A stretch of 64,000 bases of DNA from Lewinellaceae bacterium (GTDB lineage: Bacteria; Bacteroidota; Bacteroidia; Chitinophagales; Saprospiraceae), in the NCBI GenBank assembly GCA_020636215.1, contig JACJYG010000004.1, positions 992,001 through 1,056,000 on the forward strand, given 5' to 3'. Position numbers and translations under genes: made by a program. The notes under the pieces are model-generated. The model was not told the origin of the DNA. It saw only the letters and a program-made list of their open reading frames with translations, and ran no database searches. Of this stretch, positions 52,450-61,609 are shown in pieces. Positions within the stretch are counted from its first letter, which is position 1. The number at the start of each line of letters is the position of its first letter.

Positions 52450-53601
52450 TCAGAATCTGGCCCATTTTTGATCACTTTTCGATGATTCCACCACTTTTTG
52501 GATAAAGAGCATGCCCCGAACGCCATCGTCTACCGTCGGGAAATCGAGACAGAGAGGATCTGGCTGCTGTCCTTGCAGGCGGGCCCGCAGGCAGCGGGCG
52601 AAATTTCGATAGATATTCGCGAATGCCTCCAGGTATCCTTCAGGATGTCCGGCCGGAATACGGGTATGGGCCTGGGCTTCGGGATGCAAGTCTCCTACCC
52701 CGGTGCGCAGTACCTGCATGGGCTGGCTGAGCCATCTGACGATCAGGCTATTAGGCTCCATCTGATGCCATTCCAGGCCGCCTTTTTCACCGTAAACGCG
52801 GATACTGAGGGCATTTTCTTCACCAGCGGAGATCTGGCTGGCGTGCAGGATGCCCTTGGCGCCTTTGTCGAAATGCAATAATACATTGCCGTCATCGTCC
52901 AGCAGGCGGCCGTCCACGAAAGTTGACAGATCGGCGCAAAGTTCAGTGATCCGGAGCCCGGTGATGTACTCGGCGAGGTTTTCCGCATGGGTTCCGATAT
53001 CCCCCATGGCGCCGGCGATACCCGACCGTTGGGGGTCGGTGCGCCAGGAGGCTTGCTTCTGTTCGCTGTCTTCCAGTTTGGTGGACAACCAGCCTTGCGG
53101 GTATTCCACCACCACTTTACGGATCTTTCCCAGTTCTCCATTGCGCACCATAGCGCGGGCCTGTTTGACCATGGGGTAGCCGGTATAATTATGCGTTAGC
53201 GCAAATAGTAGGCCGGTTTGTCGGACGAGGCGTTGGAGCTCATAGGCCTCCTCCATATTGAAGCAGAGGGGTTTGTCACAAACGACGGGAAAGCCATTTT
53301 CGAGGGCCAGTTTAGCGGGCCCAAAGTGCAGGTGGTTGGGCGTGACGATAGATACGAAATCCATCCGTTCGCCTTCCGGCAACTGTTTCTCGCGGAGGAT
53401 CATCTCCTCATAATCGCCGTAAACTCGATTGGCGGGAAGATAGAGTGCTTCGCCTGAAGCTCTGGATTTTTCCGGATTACCGCTAAAAGCGCCGCAGACG
53501 AGTTCTATTTCTCCATCCAGGGCAGCTGCCATCCTGTGAACAGCTCCGATGAAGGCGCCCAGGCCTCCACCCACCATTCCCATCCGGATCTTTCGGTTCA
53601 T
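52450..53601 (-). CDS. Gfo/Idh/MocA family oxidoreductase
   Basis: 383 residues, no signal peptide. The Rossmann start MGMVGGGLGAFIG, the CDKPL motif (near 100) and the GDIGTHAENL segment (near 210) define an NAD(P)-dependent sugar or inositol oxidoreductase. The third gene in a minus-strand set with MFS transporter and DUF1080 lipoprotein. In other Bacteroidota this combination oxidises and cleaves glycosides via 3-keto intermediates. The 165-bp spacer to the DUF1080 gene contains a long palindrome. Confidence 0.9.
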   Translation of the reverse strand: MNRKIRMGMVGGGLGAFIGAVHRMAAALDGEIELVCGAFSGNPEKSRASGEALYLPANRVYGDYEEMILREKQLPEGERMDFVSIVTPNHLHFGPAKLALENGFPVVCDKPLCFNMEEAYELQRLVRQTGLLFALTHNYTGYPMVKQARAMVRNGELGKIRKVVVEYPQGWLSTKLEDSEQKQASWRTDPQRSGIAGAMGDIGTHAENLAEYITGLRITELCADLSTFVDGRLLDDDGNVLLHFDKGAKGILHASQISAGEENALSIRVYGEKGGLEWHQMEPNSLIVRWLSQPMQVLRTGVGDLHPEAQAHTRIPAGHPEGYLEAFANIYRNFARCLRARLQGQQPDPLCLDFPTVDDGVRGMLFIQKVVESSKSDQKWARF

Positions 53602-53639
53602 AAATAGATAGTCGACTTGTTGTTTAAACTAGTGGCTGA

Positions 53640-53677
53640 GTAGAGCTGGCAGGTTTGTACAAACTTGCCAGCTCTAC
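53640..53677. promoter_or_regulatory. 38-bp near-perfect palindrome upstream of the Gfo/Idh/MocA gene
   Basis: The segment equals its own reverse complement apart from one pair of positions. Its outer arms read GTAGAGCTGGCA and TGCCAGCTCTAC, and its centre is TTTGTACAAA. It lies 38 bp before the ATG at 53601, so it could be a repressor operator, a terminator of the preceding gene, or a small mobile remnant. Confidence 0.55.
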
Positions 53678-53766
53678 CCGGCAAACAAACGTTCGTAAGT
53701 ATACGGCTTTTTTTTTGAAGGCCGTAATTATTGGGTGTTAAATTGATTATTGGTAAATGGCTGCAC

Positions 53767-54534
53767 CTACAACACCCGGATCTTCACATTCCGGAACCAG
53801 GCCTGATTCCCATGGTCCTGTAAAGCGATGTGGCCTTTGTGGGCACGGCCATAGTCCGGGTAATCCTTCCACTTACCAGCCTTGACAAGGGCTTCCCATT
53901 CCGGCGTCCAGAGTTCATATTCCACTACTTTTTCGCCGTTTAGCCAATGCTCCACATGGCCCTTATTGACGATGATGCGGGTGTGGTTGAAGGTTCCTAC
54001 CGGATTGTAGGCCTTTTTGGAAGGAGGGTGCATCGCATAGTTGGCGCCCGAAAACTGCCAGTCTTCCAGCTCCATCGGGAAATTCTCATCGTCGATGAGC
54101 TGATACTCCGGGCCGGTTTCATAGACGGCCTTATATTGAGGCCCTTCAATTACATTAAAGAAGACGCCGCTGTTACCCGCTTCCGACACTTTCCAATCCA
54201 GGCTGAGTTCAAAATTTTCGAACTCGTCATTGGTGACAAGATCATTGCCCAGGCCTTCCAGGCCAGCCTCGCCGAGGGCGATCAGCTCGCCATTTTCGAT
54301 GGCCCAGCCGGTAACCGTATCGCGGTTAAAGACATGCCAGCCATTGGTTGTTTGACCGTCGAAAAGCAGTTTCCATCCATCGGCTTTTTCGGCCGCTGTA
54401 AGGGTGTTGGGTGGGCCCGTTTCGGCTGAGGGTGCACTGCTGCTGCCTTCCTCCGTTTTTGGTGCGCCAGACTGGCAGGCGCCCAGGAAAAGCAGAGGCG
54501 CCAGCATACATAAGGATAAGGTGATCTTCGGCAT
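53767..54534 (-). CDS. DUF1080 lipoprotein (3-keto-disaccharide hydrolase family)
   Basis: 255 residues from ATG 54534; upstream in-frame codons only translate the tandem repeat. A lipoprotein signal with lipobox LGAC (Cys20). The DUF1080 domain (residues ~70-250) has WKLLFDGQTTNGWHVFN, SVFFNVIEGPQ-type strand (GVFFNVIEGPQYKAVYE), YELHPGED-like HH positions absent, and GHIALQDHGNQAWFRNVKI at the end. DUF1080 proteins cleave 3-keto-glycosides. Between MFS and oxidoreductase genes on the same strand. Confidence 0.88.
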   Translation of the reverse strand: MPKITLSLCMLAPLLFLGACQSGAPKTEEGSSSAPSAETGPPNTLTAAEKADGWKLLFDGQTTNGWHVFNRDTVTGWAIENGELIALGEAGLEGLGNDLVTNDEFENFELSLDWKVSEAGNSGVFFNVIEGPQYKAVYETGPEYQLIDDENFPMELEDWQFSGANYAMHPPSKKAYNPVGTFNHTRIIVNKGHVEHWLNGEKVVEYELWTPEWEALVKAGKWKDYPDYGRAHKGHIALQDHGNQAWFRNVKIRVL

Positions 54535-54549
54535 AAGGCTTTTTTTTGG

Positions 54550-54609
54550 TTGAGGGGGTTGAGGGGGTTGAGGGGGTTGAGTGGGTTGAGGGGGTTGAGG
54601 GGGTTGAGC
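54550..54609. repeat. TTGAGGGGG 9-nt tandem array
   Basis: Six and a half copies of TTGAGGGGG (one TTGAGTGGG), just upstream of the DUF1080 start, ending 88 bp from the MFS stop. Confidence 0.85.
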
Positions 54610-54697
54610 ACGCTCAAAACGCAACCTACTCCCCCCTCTCAACCATACTCAACCTTCCCAAGCCATAAGTTCGTATAACTCCGCCGCCTTGTCAAAC

Positions 54698-55873
54698 CTA
54701 TACGGCCGCCGCCACTTTCCGCTTTTTCATATAAAAAAACAGGCCTCCAAAAAGCACGATCAATATACCCGGCAGTATCGCCATGAGTTGCATAGTGCCG
54801 GCGCCGGATACATTTTCATCCATCACCCGCCCCATGACGGGCAAAACGATTGAGGTGGAAAGCATCCCCAAACCTCCCATTGCAGACAAACCCAGGGCGC
54901 CGCTCTCCGGAATATGCTCTGCGACAAAAGAAAGCATAGTCGGCCAGAAAAAGGTGATGCCGACGGCAAAAATGGCCGCCGCTACGAAGGTCATGGCGCC
55001 GCTCGCCATACTGAGAGAGATCAGCCCCAGAAAGGAAAAGATCGCGGAAAACCAGAGCATGCCGGAGGTGCTTAAGCGGTGCGCAATTGGACCGGCAAAA
55101 CCCCGGCCAACGGCCATAATGCCATTGATGAAAGCCAGCACCAACAACGGGGCTACCCCCGTATCAGCCAGCAACGAGCTGATCCGCTGATTAGTCCCCA
55201 ATTCAGTGGCGGCGGTCAGCAACATGCAAAAGGCGATAAACAGAAAAAGCGGCTTGCCCAATGCCCCCCACATCTGGCCGGTTGTAACCCCCATCTCCAC
55301 TCGTTCCGTTCGGGGGAAAGACTGCCCCCAGAACATTGATCCATAAAGGGCGAGTGGAATGAACAAAACACCCACCATCAGTTGCCAGCTCAGTCCGAAA
55401 ACATCCATTACCAAGTAGCCCATCACGCTCCCAATAACAATACCTCCCGGAAACCAGACATGGAAACGGTTGAGCATTTTTGTCTTGTTATCTTTATACA
55501 CTGAAGCCACCAGCGGGTTCAGGGCCGCTTCTACGAAGCCGTTGCCAATGCCAATGGCCAGCGTCCCCAAAAATAAGGTCCAGAAATCAGTTGCGAACAA
55601 GGTCACCACAATACCGATCGCATGAGTGGCAAATGCTCCCCAAACGATCCGTTTCATACCCAATGCATCCACCAGAGGCCCTCCAATGACCATAGCCAGA
55701 GTAAATCCCCAAAATGCCGGGCCGAAGGCAATCCCTATTTGCTCCAGGGTCAGCCCGGCCCCATCCGGGCCGAAAACAGTTTCCAGGCGCGCCCGAATGG
55801 CAAAAGTCATTGCCGTTACGATCAATGCCAGGCAGCTGGCAATAAATAAGCGGTTACGGTCTTTTTGCTCCAT
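54698..55873 (-). CDS. MFS transporter (sugar-type, FucP-like)
   Basis: 391 residues with about twelve hydrophobic helices. Seen: LGMKRIVWGA after helix 2, FHVWFPGGIVIGS in the central region, and a C-terminal YMKKRKVAA. The family transports sugars, most like FucP-type permeases. First gene of the minus-strand group leading to DUF1080 and the oxidoreductase; likely imports the sugar or keto-sugar they process (inferred). Confidence 0.85.
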   Translation of the reverse strand: MEQKDRNRLFIASCLALIVTAMTFAIRARLETVFGPDGAGLTLEQIGIAFGPAFWGFTLAMVIGGPLVDALGMKRIVWGAFATHAIGIVVTLFATDFWTLFLGTLAIGIGNGFVEAALNPLVASVYKDNKTKMLNRFHVWFPGGIVIGSVMGYLVMDVFGLSWQLMVGVLFIPLALYGSMFWGQSFPRTERVEMGVTTGQMWGALGKPLFLFIAFCMLLTAATELGTNQRISSLLADTGVAPLLVLAFINGIMAVGRGFAGPIAHRLSTSGMLWFSAIFSFLGLISLSMASGAMTFVAAAIFAVGITFFWPTMLSFVAEHIPESGALGLSAMGGLGMLSTSIVLPVMGRVMDENVSGAGTMQLMAILPGILIVLFGGLFFYMKKRKVAAAV

Positions 55874-56165
55874 GTTCCAGATGTTTAAGTTGGTTTAATT
55901 CCTTTATTGTTGTTCCTGGTTGTCCGTTTCTGGTTTTTTATCCGGCTAATCTCGACAGTTGTCGGGAGAGTACGGGCTGGTTTCTGGCATTCCCTCTTCA
56001 CCATTCACAGTTGACCGTTCACAAATCACCTCCCTCTTGGCAGCCTAAGATAAACAGAATTGCAAAGTCGAAGGGGAATATCCGCAATTTTTGTTCCACT
56101 GGCCGAGGGGAATCCAAAAAATATTTGGAAGCATTTGTCAACACCGATCTGGAGATCGGTAAAAC

Positions 56166-59100
56166 TCAGGGGAGCAATTCTTCGGGCATGAACTGAACCC
56201 AATCGGCGCTGGCGATGACGGCGCCTCGATTGTCTTTGTTTTCAAAAACAAAATACAAGCTGTGTATGCCAGTACCCCCCGTCAGCGGTAAGTCCACTTC
56301 CTGATAGCCTGGCTTCAAAGGCTGCAGTTTCGCTTCGCTTAGCAGCGGGCCGTCGGGGCTATCCAGGTGCAGCCCGACTTGGCCGCCGATGGCGTCTTTA
56401 CCAAAGAACAAGCGCAGGGTGCAATAGCTCAGCCCGGCGAGGTCGATGCCTTCCAGTGCGAAATACCGGCCGTGGCGGAAGGCCCCCAGTAACTGTTGCT
56501 TCCCTTCTTCAAAAGTACGCATCCCCTTGGCTATTTCATCCGACTGCTCGGCCTCAATGCGCAGGGGCCGGAGTAGTAGTTCGTCTCTGGCGGTCAGAGA
56601 AGGCAGAGCCCCGTTGCCGGTATCTGTATAGGAAGCGGACAATACATAGGCTCCCTGATACTGGCCGGCTTTGTGCTGATTGGGGGTAAAGACACCAGCC
56701 AGAGGTGTCCTCTGCCGTTTTTGGCTATTTTTCCGCCCCAAAGAAAGGATGTAATTGACGATATCCGCAGCCTGCTCCTCACTTAATAAAGGGTGAGCAG
56801 ACATAACGGTTTCTCCCCAATTGCCGGAACCGCCATTAATGATCTTGAGCGCCAGCCGGCGAGGCGCCTGCTTATCGGCGGCATATCGTTGAGCTACATC
56901 CAGGTAGGCCGGGCCGTTGACTTTCTTGTCCAGGGCATGGCAGTTCTTGCAATCCGATTGTTCGATTAAACGGGCGCCGCGGGCCGTAGCGGCGCCGGCA
57001 AGCCCCACCAGATGCCCTGCCGCTGAAAGGGTACGGTCGACACCTTCCGGCAGAAAATCGAGCCCCACCGTGACGTTGCCCTCTGGGAAAGTTGGGCTGC
57101 CCAGGCTGCCATCTTCTTCATCCTGCACGCTTACCCGGTACTTGACGCGGCGGCCATCCCAGAAAAAACTGCTGTTGCCGTCCAGGTGAAATGCCACCAC
57201 GGGAGGGGCATTGCCCACAGAGACCATTTCCTCTGCAGCGGAAGAAGCGCCGGATTTGTCTTTGACTTCCAGCCGCACTTTGTAAATCCCAGGACGTTGA
57301 AAAACGTAGTTGAACTTGCCAGCCGTTTCCTCCAGCACCTGGCCATTGACCGCCCATTGATAAACCAACGGGTCTTCATCGTAATCGATAGACGGCAAGG
57401 CCGATAGTTCTACCTTCAAAGGGGCTGCTCCCGCGGTAGCGCTCACGGCCAGGCGGGCCGTCGGCGGACGATTACCGGGCAGATAACTGATGCGGGTGAG
57501 GCGGGCGTCTTCGTTGCGGGCAAACCAAAGGTTGCCGTATTCCAGCATATATAGGGCGCCATCCGGCGCGAAGGCCATGTCCATTGGCCGGGAAAATTCC
57601 TCGGAAGGCATCAGAGGGTCGGCCTGCAGGAAATGGCCCAGGGAATCCAGATGGACGACGTAGAGCCAATGCCGCATCCATTCATAAATAATGAGCTTGC
57701 CGTCGAAATAGGGCGGAAACTTACCGGGCCCCTGGTATTGATCCGAATAATAAACCGGGCCGGCCATCGGGTTTTTGCCCCCCACATCCGTCCAGGGAAA
57801 TTCTTCCGATTCATCATAGGAATACCAGATAAGAGACGGGCGGGCGGGTGGTAATTCCCGCAGGCCCGTATTGTTGGGTGAATCGTTGATCAAATGCTGC
57901 GGATCGAACAGGGGGCCGGAACGGCGGGTGGCAAAGTTGAAGTCGTGGTAGGATTGGTTGTTGCCGCGGGTGTAAGGCCAGCCCCAGAATCCGGCGTTTT
58001 GGGCGAGGTTGAACTCGTCGAGCCCTTTAGGCCCGCGCAGGGAGTCCCCCTTGCCGGCATCGGGGCCAACATCGCCCCAGAACAACCAGTTGCGCCGCTG
58101 GTCAACGGAAATGCGGAAGGGGTTGCGGCACCCCATCACATAGATCTCGGGCCGGGTTTGGGGCGTGCCGGGAGGAAACAGGTTACCCTCCGGGATAGAG
58201 TAGCTACCATCGGCTTCCGGCCGGATGCGGAGGATCTTTCCGCGCAGGTCGTTGGTATTCCCGGACGAACGCTGCGCATCCCAGGCGGAACGCCCCGGCC
58301 GCTCATCGATGGGGTCGTACCCTTCAGATGCAAATGGGTTGGTATTATCCCCGACGGAAATATACAATAAGCCATCGGGGCCAAATGCCAGGGAGCCCGC
58401 AGAATGACAGCACTCTTCGCGTTGTACCGGTATTTCCAGGATCAGCTGCTCGCTGGCCAGGTGCAGGCTGTCATCTTTGAAAACAAAGCGGGAAACCCGT
58501 TGTATGGGCTTTTTGCCCGGCGGCGAATAGAAAAGGTACACCCAGTTGTTGTGTTGAAAATCGGGATCGAGGGCCAGGCCCAACAGGCCGTCTTCGTGCT
58601 CAGTATGCACGGGCAGGTAGCTGGCGATCGTCGTCATCTCCAACCGGGGTGTATACATTTTAAGCAAGCCTTTGCGCTCGATGAACAGGACGCGGCCATC
58701 CGGCAGCACCGCCAGCTCCATCGGCTCATCGAGTTGGTGCGCCAGGATGGTGCGGACAAAACGGCTTTCCTCGGGGATGAGATAAGACCGGCAATTGGCG
58801 TAATTCAGCTGGTTGGGGCCGATGGCGTATTCGATACCGCCGGCCAGATGGGCCAGGAACAATGGTTCGGAATAGGCTTCCACGACATGGCCGCCGGCGG
58901 TATAAAAAGCCCGGCCACCGTCGTATTCCTGATACCAGGCCATGGGGTGAAAATCGCCATTGGTTCCGCCCTCATAGCTGTTCTCGTCAATTTCGACCAG
59001 GACATTCAGCCCTTCTCGAATATCCCTAAGGTTGTACCACTCGTCGGTGCGCTCCCATGCATCCGGCAGCTCAGCGGTAGCAGGGTGCTCGTGGGTTTTC

Positions 59101-59540
59101 ACTTTCAGCCGGGCGGGTTGTATGTGGGGATGGCCGTTAAAATACCCCCCTACCAGTTGGCCGTACCAGGGCCAGTCATATTCGGTGTCGGTGGCGGAAT
59201 GTACGCCTACAAAACCGCCGCCGGCCTGGATAAAACGCTCCATGGCGGCCTGTTGCTCATTGTTGAGTACATCGCCAGTGGTGTTGAGGAAAACAATGGC
59301 GGAGAGCTCCCGCAACACTTCTTCCCGGAACATCCCGGAATCTTCCGTAGCGATCACCTGGAAATCATGCTTGCGGCCCAAGGCTTTGATAGCTTCCACA
59401 CCAGCTTCGATAGACTCGTGTCGAAATCCTTCTGTCCTGGAAAACACCAGGACTTTTCGTGCTCTTGCAGCCTCCTTCAGCGGGAGACAAGCAGTTAGTA
59501 ATATCACAATAAGGGAAAGAGATAGGACTATGTATCTCAT
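56166..59540 (-). CDS. ThuA / PQQ-type sugar dehydrogenase / PKD / cytochrome c / CBM fusion lipoprotein
   Basis: 1124 residues from the ATG at 59540; the longer frame only translates an upstream repeat. Lipobox LTAC (Cys18). Domains in order: ThuA-like (~29-270, VLVFSRTEGFRHESI), glucose/sorbosone dehydrogenase-type beta-propeller (~290-680, GLLGLALDPDF, DLRGKILRIRPE, GCRNPFRISVD), PKD (~690-790), a further beta domain, a cytochrome c with haem motif CKNCH at Cys864 (single-haem), and a CBM6-like carbohydrate-binding end (~990-1124). The layout allows sugar oxidation with electrons passed to the fused cytochrome, at the outer membrane or periplasm. Immediately precedes the MFS gene. Confidence 0.87.
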   Translation of the reverse strand: MRYIVLSLSLIVILLTACLPLKEAARARKVLVFSRTEGFRHESIEAGVEAIKALGRKHDFQVIATEDSGMFREEVLRELSAIVFLNTTGDVLNNEQQAAMERFIQAGGGFVGVHSATDTEYDWPWYGQLVGGYFNGHPHIQPARLKVKTHEHPATAELPDAWERTDEWYNLRDIREGLNVLVEIDENSYEGGTNGDFHPMAWYQEYDGGRAFYTAGGHVVEAYSEPLFLAHLAGGIEYAIGPNQLNYANCRSYLIPEESRFVRTILAHQLDEPMELAVLPDGRVLFIERKGLLKMYTPRLEMTTIASYLPVHTEHEDGLLGLALDPDFQHNNWVYLFYSPPGKKPIQRVSRFVFKDDSLHLASEQLILEIPVQREECCHSAGSLAFGPDGLLYISVGDNTNPFASEGYDPIDERPGRSAWDAQRSSGNTNDLRGKILRIRPEADGSYSIPEGNLFPPGTPQTRPEIYVMGCRNPFRISVDQRRNWLFWGDVGPDAGKGDSLRGPKGLDEFNLAQNAGFWGWPYTRGNNQSYHDFNFATRRSGPLFDPQHLINDSPNNTGLRELPPARPSLIWYSYDESEEFPWTDVGGKNPMAGPVYYSDQYQGPGKFPPYFDGKLIIYEWMRHWLYVVHLDSLGHFLQADPLMPSEEFSRPMDMAFAPDGALYMLEYGNLWFARNEDARLTRISYLPGNRPPTARLAVSATAGAAPLKVELSALPSIDYDEDPLVYQWAVNGQVLEETAGKFNYVFQRPGIYKVRLEVKDKSGASSAAEEMVSVGNAPPVVAFHLDGNSSFFWDGRRVKYRVSVQDEEDGSLGSPTFPEGNVTVGLDFLPEGVDRTLSAAGHLVGLAGAATARGARLIEQSDCKNCHALDKKVNGPAYLDVAQRYAADKQAPRRLALKIINGGSGNWGETVMSAHPLLSEEQAADIVNYILSLGRKNSQKRQRTPLAGVFTPNQHKAGQYQGAYVLSASYTDTGNGALPSLTARDELLLRPLRIEAEQSDEIAKGMRTFEEGKQQLLGAFRHGRYFALEGIDLAGLSYCTLRLFFGKDAIGGQVGLHLDSPDGPLLSEAKLQPLKPGYQEVDLPLTGGTGIHSLYFVFENKDNRGAVIASADWVQFMPEELLP

Positions 59541-59660
59541 GGGGAATCGGATCGGATTATTGAATAAGGCAGAAAAGGTACGAAGAATGGGAGAATATGG
59601 GAATGCGAAAAAAAATGCGGGAATGCAAGAATGAAAAAATGCGGGAATATCTTTTTCAAC

Positions 59661-59724
59661 ATTCTCGCATTCTCGCATTCTCGCATTCCTGCATTCCTGC
59701 ATTCTCGCATTCCTGCATTCTCGC
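59661..59724. repeat. ATTCTCGC 8-nt tandem array
   Basis: Eight consecutive 8-mers, ATTCTCGC or ATTCCTGC. The preceding ~50 bp contain the reverse-complement motif (GGGAATGCGAAA, ATGCGGGAATGC), so the spacer can fold on itself. In the 197-bp spacer between two minus-strand genes. Confidence 0.8.
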
Positions 59725-59737
59725 ATTTAAACCCTGC

Positions 59738-60454
59738 TCAATTCCAGATCCCGTCGTCCCCATCCGGGCCGGGCTCGAAGTCGGAAAAGCCGAAGAGGAA
59801 GGAATCATCTTCATCATCGTCGTCCCATTCGCCTTCCTCCATATCGAAGTCGTCATCGTCGAGGTAGTCTTCCTCGAGAAAATAGCTTTCGTCTTCCTCC
59901 TCTTCTTCCTCCTCGTCCTCTTCATCAAAGAAAGAGCCGGCGAACCCTTGCTGGTTCATGAGCGCTTCCAGGCTTTCTGCGGACAGTGCTTCCTCTTCTG
60001 TTTCGAACCGGGACAACCACTGTTCGTAGACTTTACACTGGCAGAAGGTGTCGCCAAAGGGGCAGGTGCGAGGTTCGTAATCGCAGAAGTCTATTTGCCA
60101 TGGGTTATGCACCAGAATGGGTACTTCATGGCTGAGAAAATCAACCAGCACTTCGTATTTGCGGTTGAGCGGAAGGCCCATGGGAAAATGGGGGATAAAC
60201 CCATAAGCATCCAGGCAATGCGCCATTGCCTCCAGTATTCTGGACATCTGGGCTTCTTCCAGGCGGGTAGCAGGTGGAAACCATTCCTGCCGAAGGCCGA
60301 GGCGAATGGCCAATACTTCCCGCCGTGCTGTTTTTTCCTCTTCTTCGAGCGGAATAAAGAAGTCTTCTTCCTCCTCATCCCCGAAAGTAAGCACCGGAAC
60401 ATTATCAGCAGCAGCGGTGATATCGGCAAGCAAGTATTTGAGGTACTTTTCCAT
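59738..60454 (-). CDS. Hypothetical protein with Cys-rich motif and long acidic tail
   Basis: 238 residues from the ATG at 60454 (MEKYLKYLLADITAAADN). The first 120 residues are helical. A Cys/Trp segment follows near residue 145-155 (EPRTCPFGDTFCQCKVYEQW). From ~190 the sequence is dominated by Asp and Glu (tail of over 40 acidic residues). I do not recognise a family. The tail suggests calcium or basic-protein contacts, or phase separation; no signal peptide, so cytosolic. Confidence 0.6.
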   Translation of the reverse strand: MEKYLKYLLADITAAADNVPVLTFGDEEEEDFFIPLEEEEKTARREVLAIRLGLRQEWFPPATRLEEAQMSRILEAMAHCLDAYGFIPHFPMGLPLNRKYEVLVDFLSHEVPILVHNPWQIDFCDYEPRTCPFGDTFCQCKVYEQWLSRFETEEEALSAESLEALMNQQGFAGSFFDEEDEEEEEEEDESYFLEEDYLDDDDFDMEEGEWDDDDEDDSFLFGFSDFEPGPDGDDGIWN

Positions 60455-60551
60455 ATTCGTTCGTTGCCAGCAATTTATAAATAATTTGCGGGCATTGCCA
60501 ACATTCCGGGCCTGGTTTTTATCCACATTGGGCTGGAGCCTTCCCCTTAAC

Positions 60552-61412
60552 TTATTCCTTCATAAGCTTTATGACCCCTTGTATCTTCTCATTCGGCACC
60601 AATACCGCCAGGTTGTATTGACGGATCTTCCAGCCTTCAACGGTTTTGGAAAGTACGCCCGAGCCGCGGCAGGGGCCCATCCAGGTTGCCAATTTCTCCT
60701 CAAACCAGGCGGTTCGCCCATCCTGGGAGAAGTATATTCGGCGATCGGAGGGAGTAAAGGCCCAGGCCACTTCGCGCTCAAAAGCTGCTTTGGCCCATTC
60801 GCGCAGTTCGTCGCGTCGCCAGCGTTCGGAGGCGTCGGTGCCGAGGTAGACGCCATCGGGCGTCATGGCGCCAAAGAAAGCATCGGCATCGGCAGTGGCG
60901 GCTGCCTTGTGCCAGTTATCCAGCAATTGATGAATAGAGGCCGCCTCATCCTGGGCTTCCTCCCGGCAGCCCTCACGGCGGCGGGTATCGGTGATCTGAG
61001 TGATCTTCCAGCCCTCCTCGCTATTGAACAGGTGGAAAGCGTTGACGCCACAATGGCTCAACTTATCGCCCCGGAAGAAGGTGTACTCCGTCCAGGCAGT
61101 CGCCAGTCGCCCGTCGATCCGGATGTCTGACGACCAGATGCGCTCGTCCCACTGTTCGTCATGCGGCGTGCCAACAGCTGTTATGAATGCTTCGATGCTC
61201 CCTTCCGACAATTGTGGTTCCCCTTCACGGCTGATAAAGGCCGATTGCAAACGGGCGCCGGGAAAAAATGCCTGACGGACCATACTGCTATCACCGGCGC
61301 GCATACCGTCGAATAACTGTTGGATGGGGGCGTAAGCCGCTTCCATTTCGGCCGCTGTCTGGGCCATTGCAAAAGTGGGTAAGAGCAAGGCAAGGAATAA
61401 ATTACGGATCAT
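60552..61412 (-). CDS. Secreted protein with two tandem NTF2-like domains
   Basis: 286 residues, signal IRNLFLALLLPTFAMAQ. Two SnoaL/NTF2-like domains: residues ~20-145 (PIQQLFDGMRAGDSSMVRQAFF, TAWTEYTFFRGDKLSHCG) and ~160-280 (LDNWHKAAATADADAFFGAM, TAWFEEKLATWMGPCRGSG). Cysteine pairs are present. Such proteins bind small hydrophobic ligands or act as secreted isomerase-like scaffolds. It lies 97 bp upstream (in transcription) of the acidic-tail gene. Confidence 0.78.
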   Translation of the reverse strand: MIRNLFLALLLPTFAMAQTAAEMEAAYAPIQQLFDGMRAGDSSMVRQAFFPGARLQSAFISREGEPQLSEGSIEAFITAVGTPHDEQWDERIWSSDIRIDGRLATAWTEYTFFRGDKLSHCGVNAFHLFNSEEGWKITQITDTRRREGCREEAQDEAASIHQLLDNWHKAAATADADAFFGAMTPDGVYLGTDASERWRRDELREWAKAAFEREVAWAFTPSDRRIYFSQDGRTAWFEEKLATWMGPCRGSGVLSKTVEGWKIRQYNLAVLVPNEKIQGVIKLMKE

Positions 61413-61575
61413 ATCGGATGATTTTTTTAATTGCTCAAATTATTAATTTTTTCCGGCTGCCGGGGTGTAGTATCTTGCTATTCACCGTTAAAAGCCCCCT
61501 GGTGCATCATAACAGCCTCTGGAAGTGGTTATGAAGAGAAACAGATCGCCCCAAAGTACATTCAGCAATAATATT

Positions 61576-61583
61576 TACCTTTG
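61576..61583 (+). promoter_or_regulatory. TAnnTTTG -7 element upstream of the sensor kinase
   Basis: TACCTTTG exact match. It would place the transcript start near 61590, so the five-copy 34-bp array would form most of a ~240-nt leader. Confidence 0.45.
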
Positions 61584-61609
61584 AAACATCTCCCCGGAGG
61601 AACCGAACC

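Noticed and set aside
54535..54642. PPQPPQPP N-terminal extension of the DUF1080 protein
   Set aside because: The residues come from translating the TTGAGGGGG repeat; the lipoprotein signal begins at 54534.
59541..59726. RECRNARM-repeat N-terminal extension of the ThuA fusion protein
   Set aside because: It translates the 8-nt array and its partner; the lipobox signal starts at 59540.
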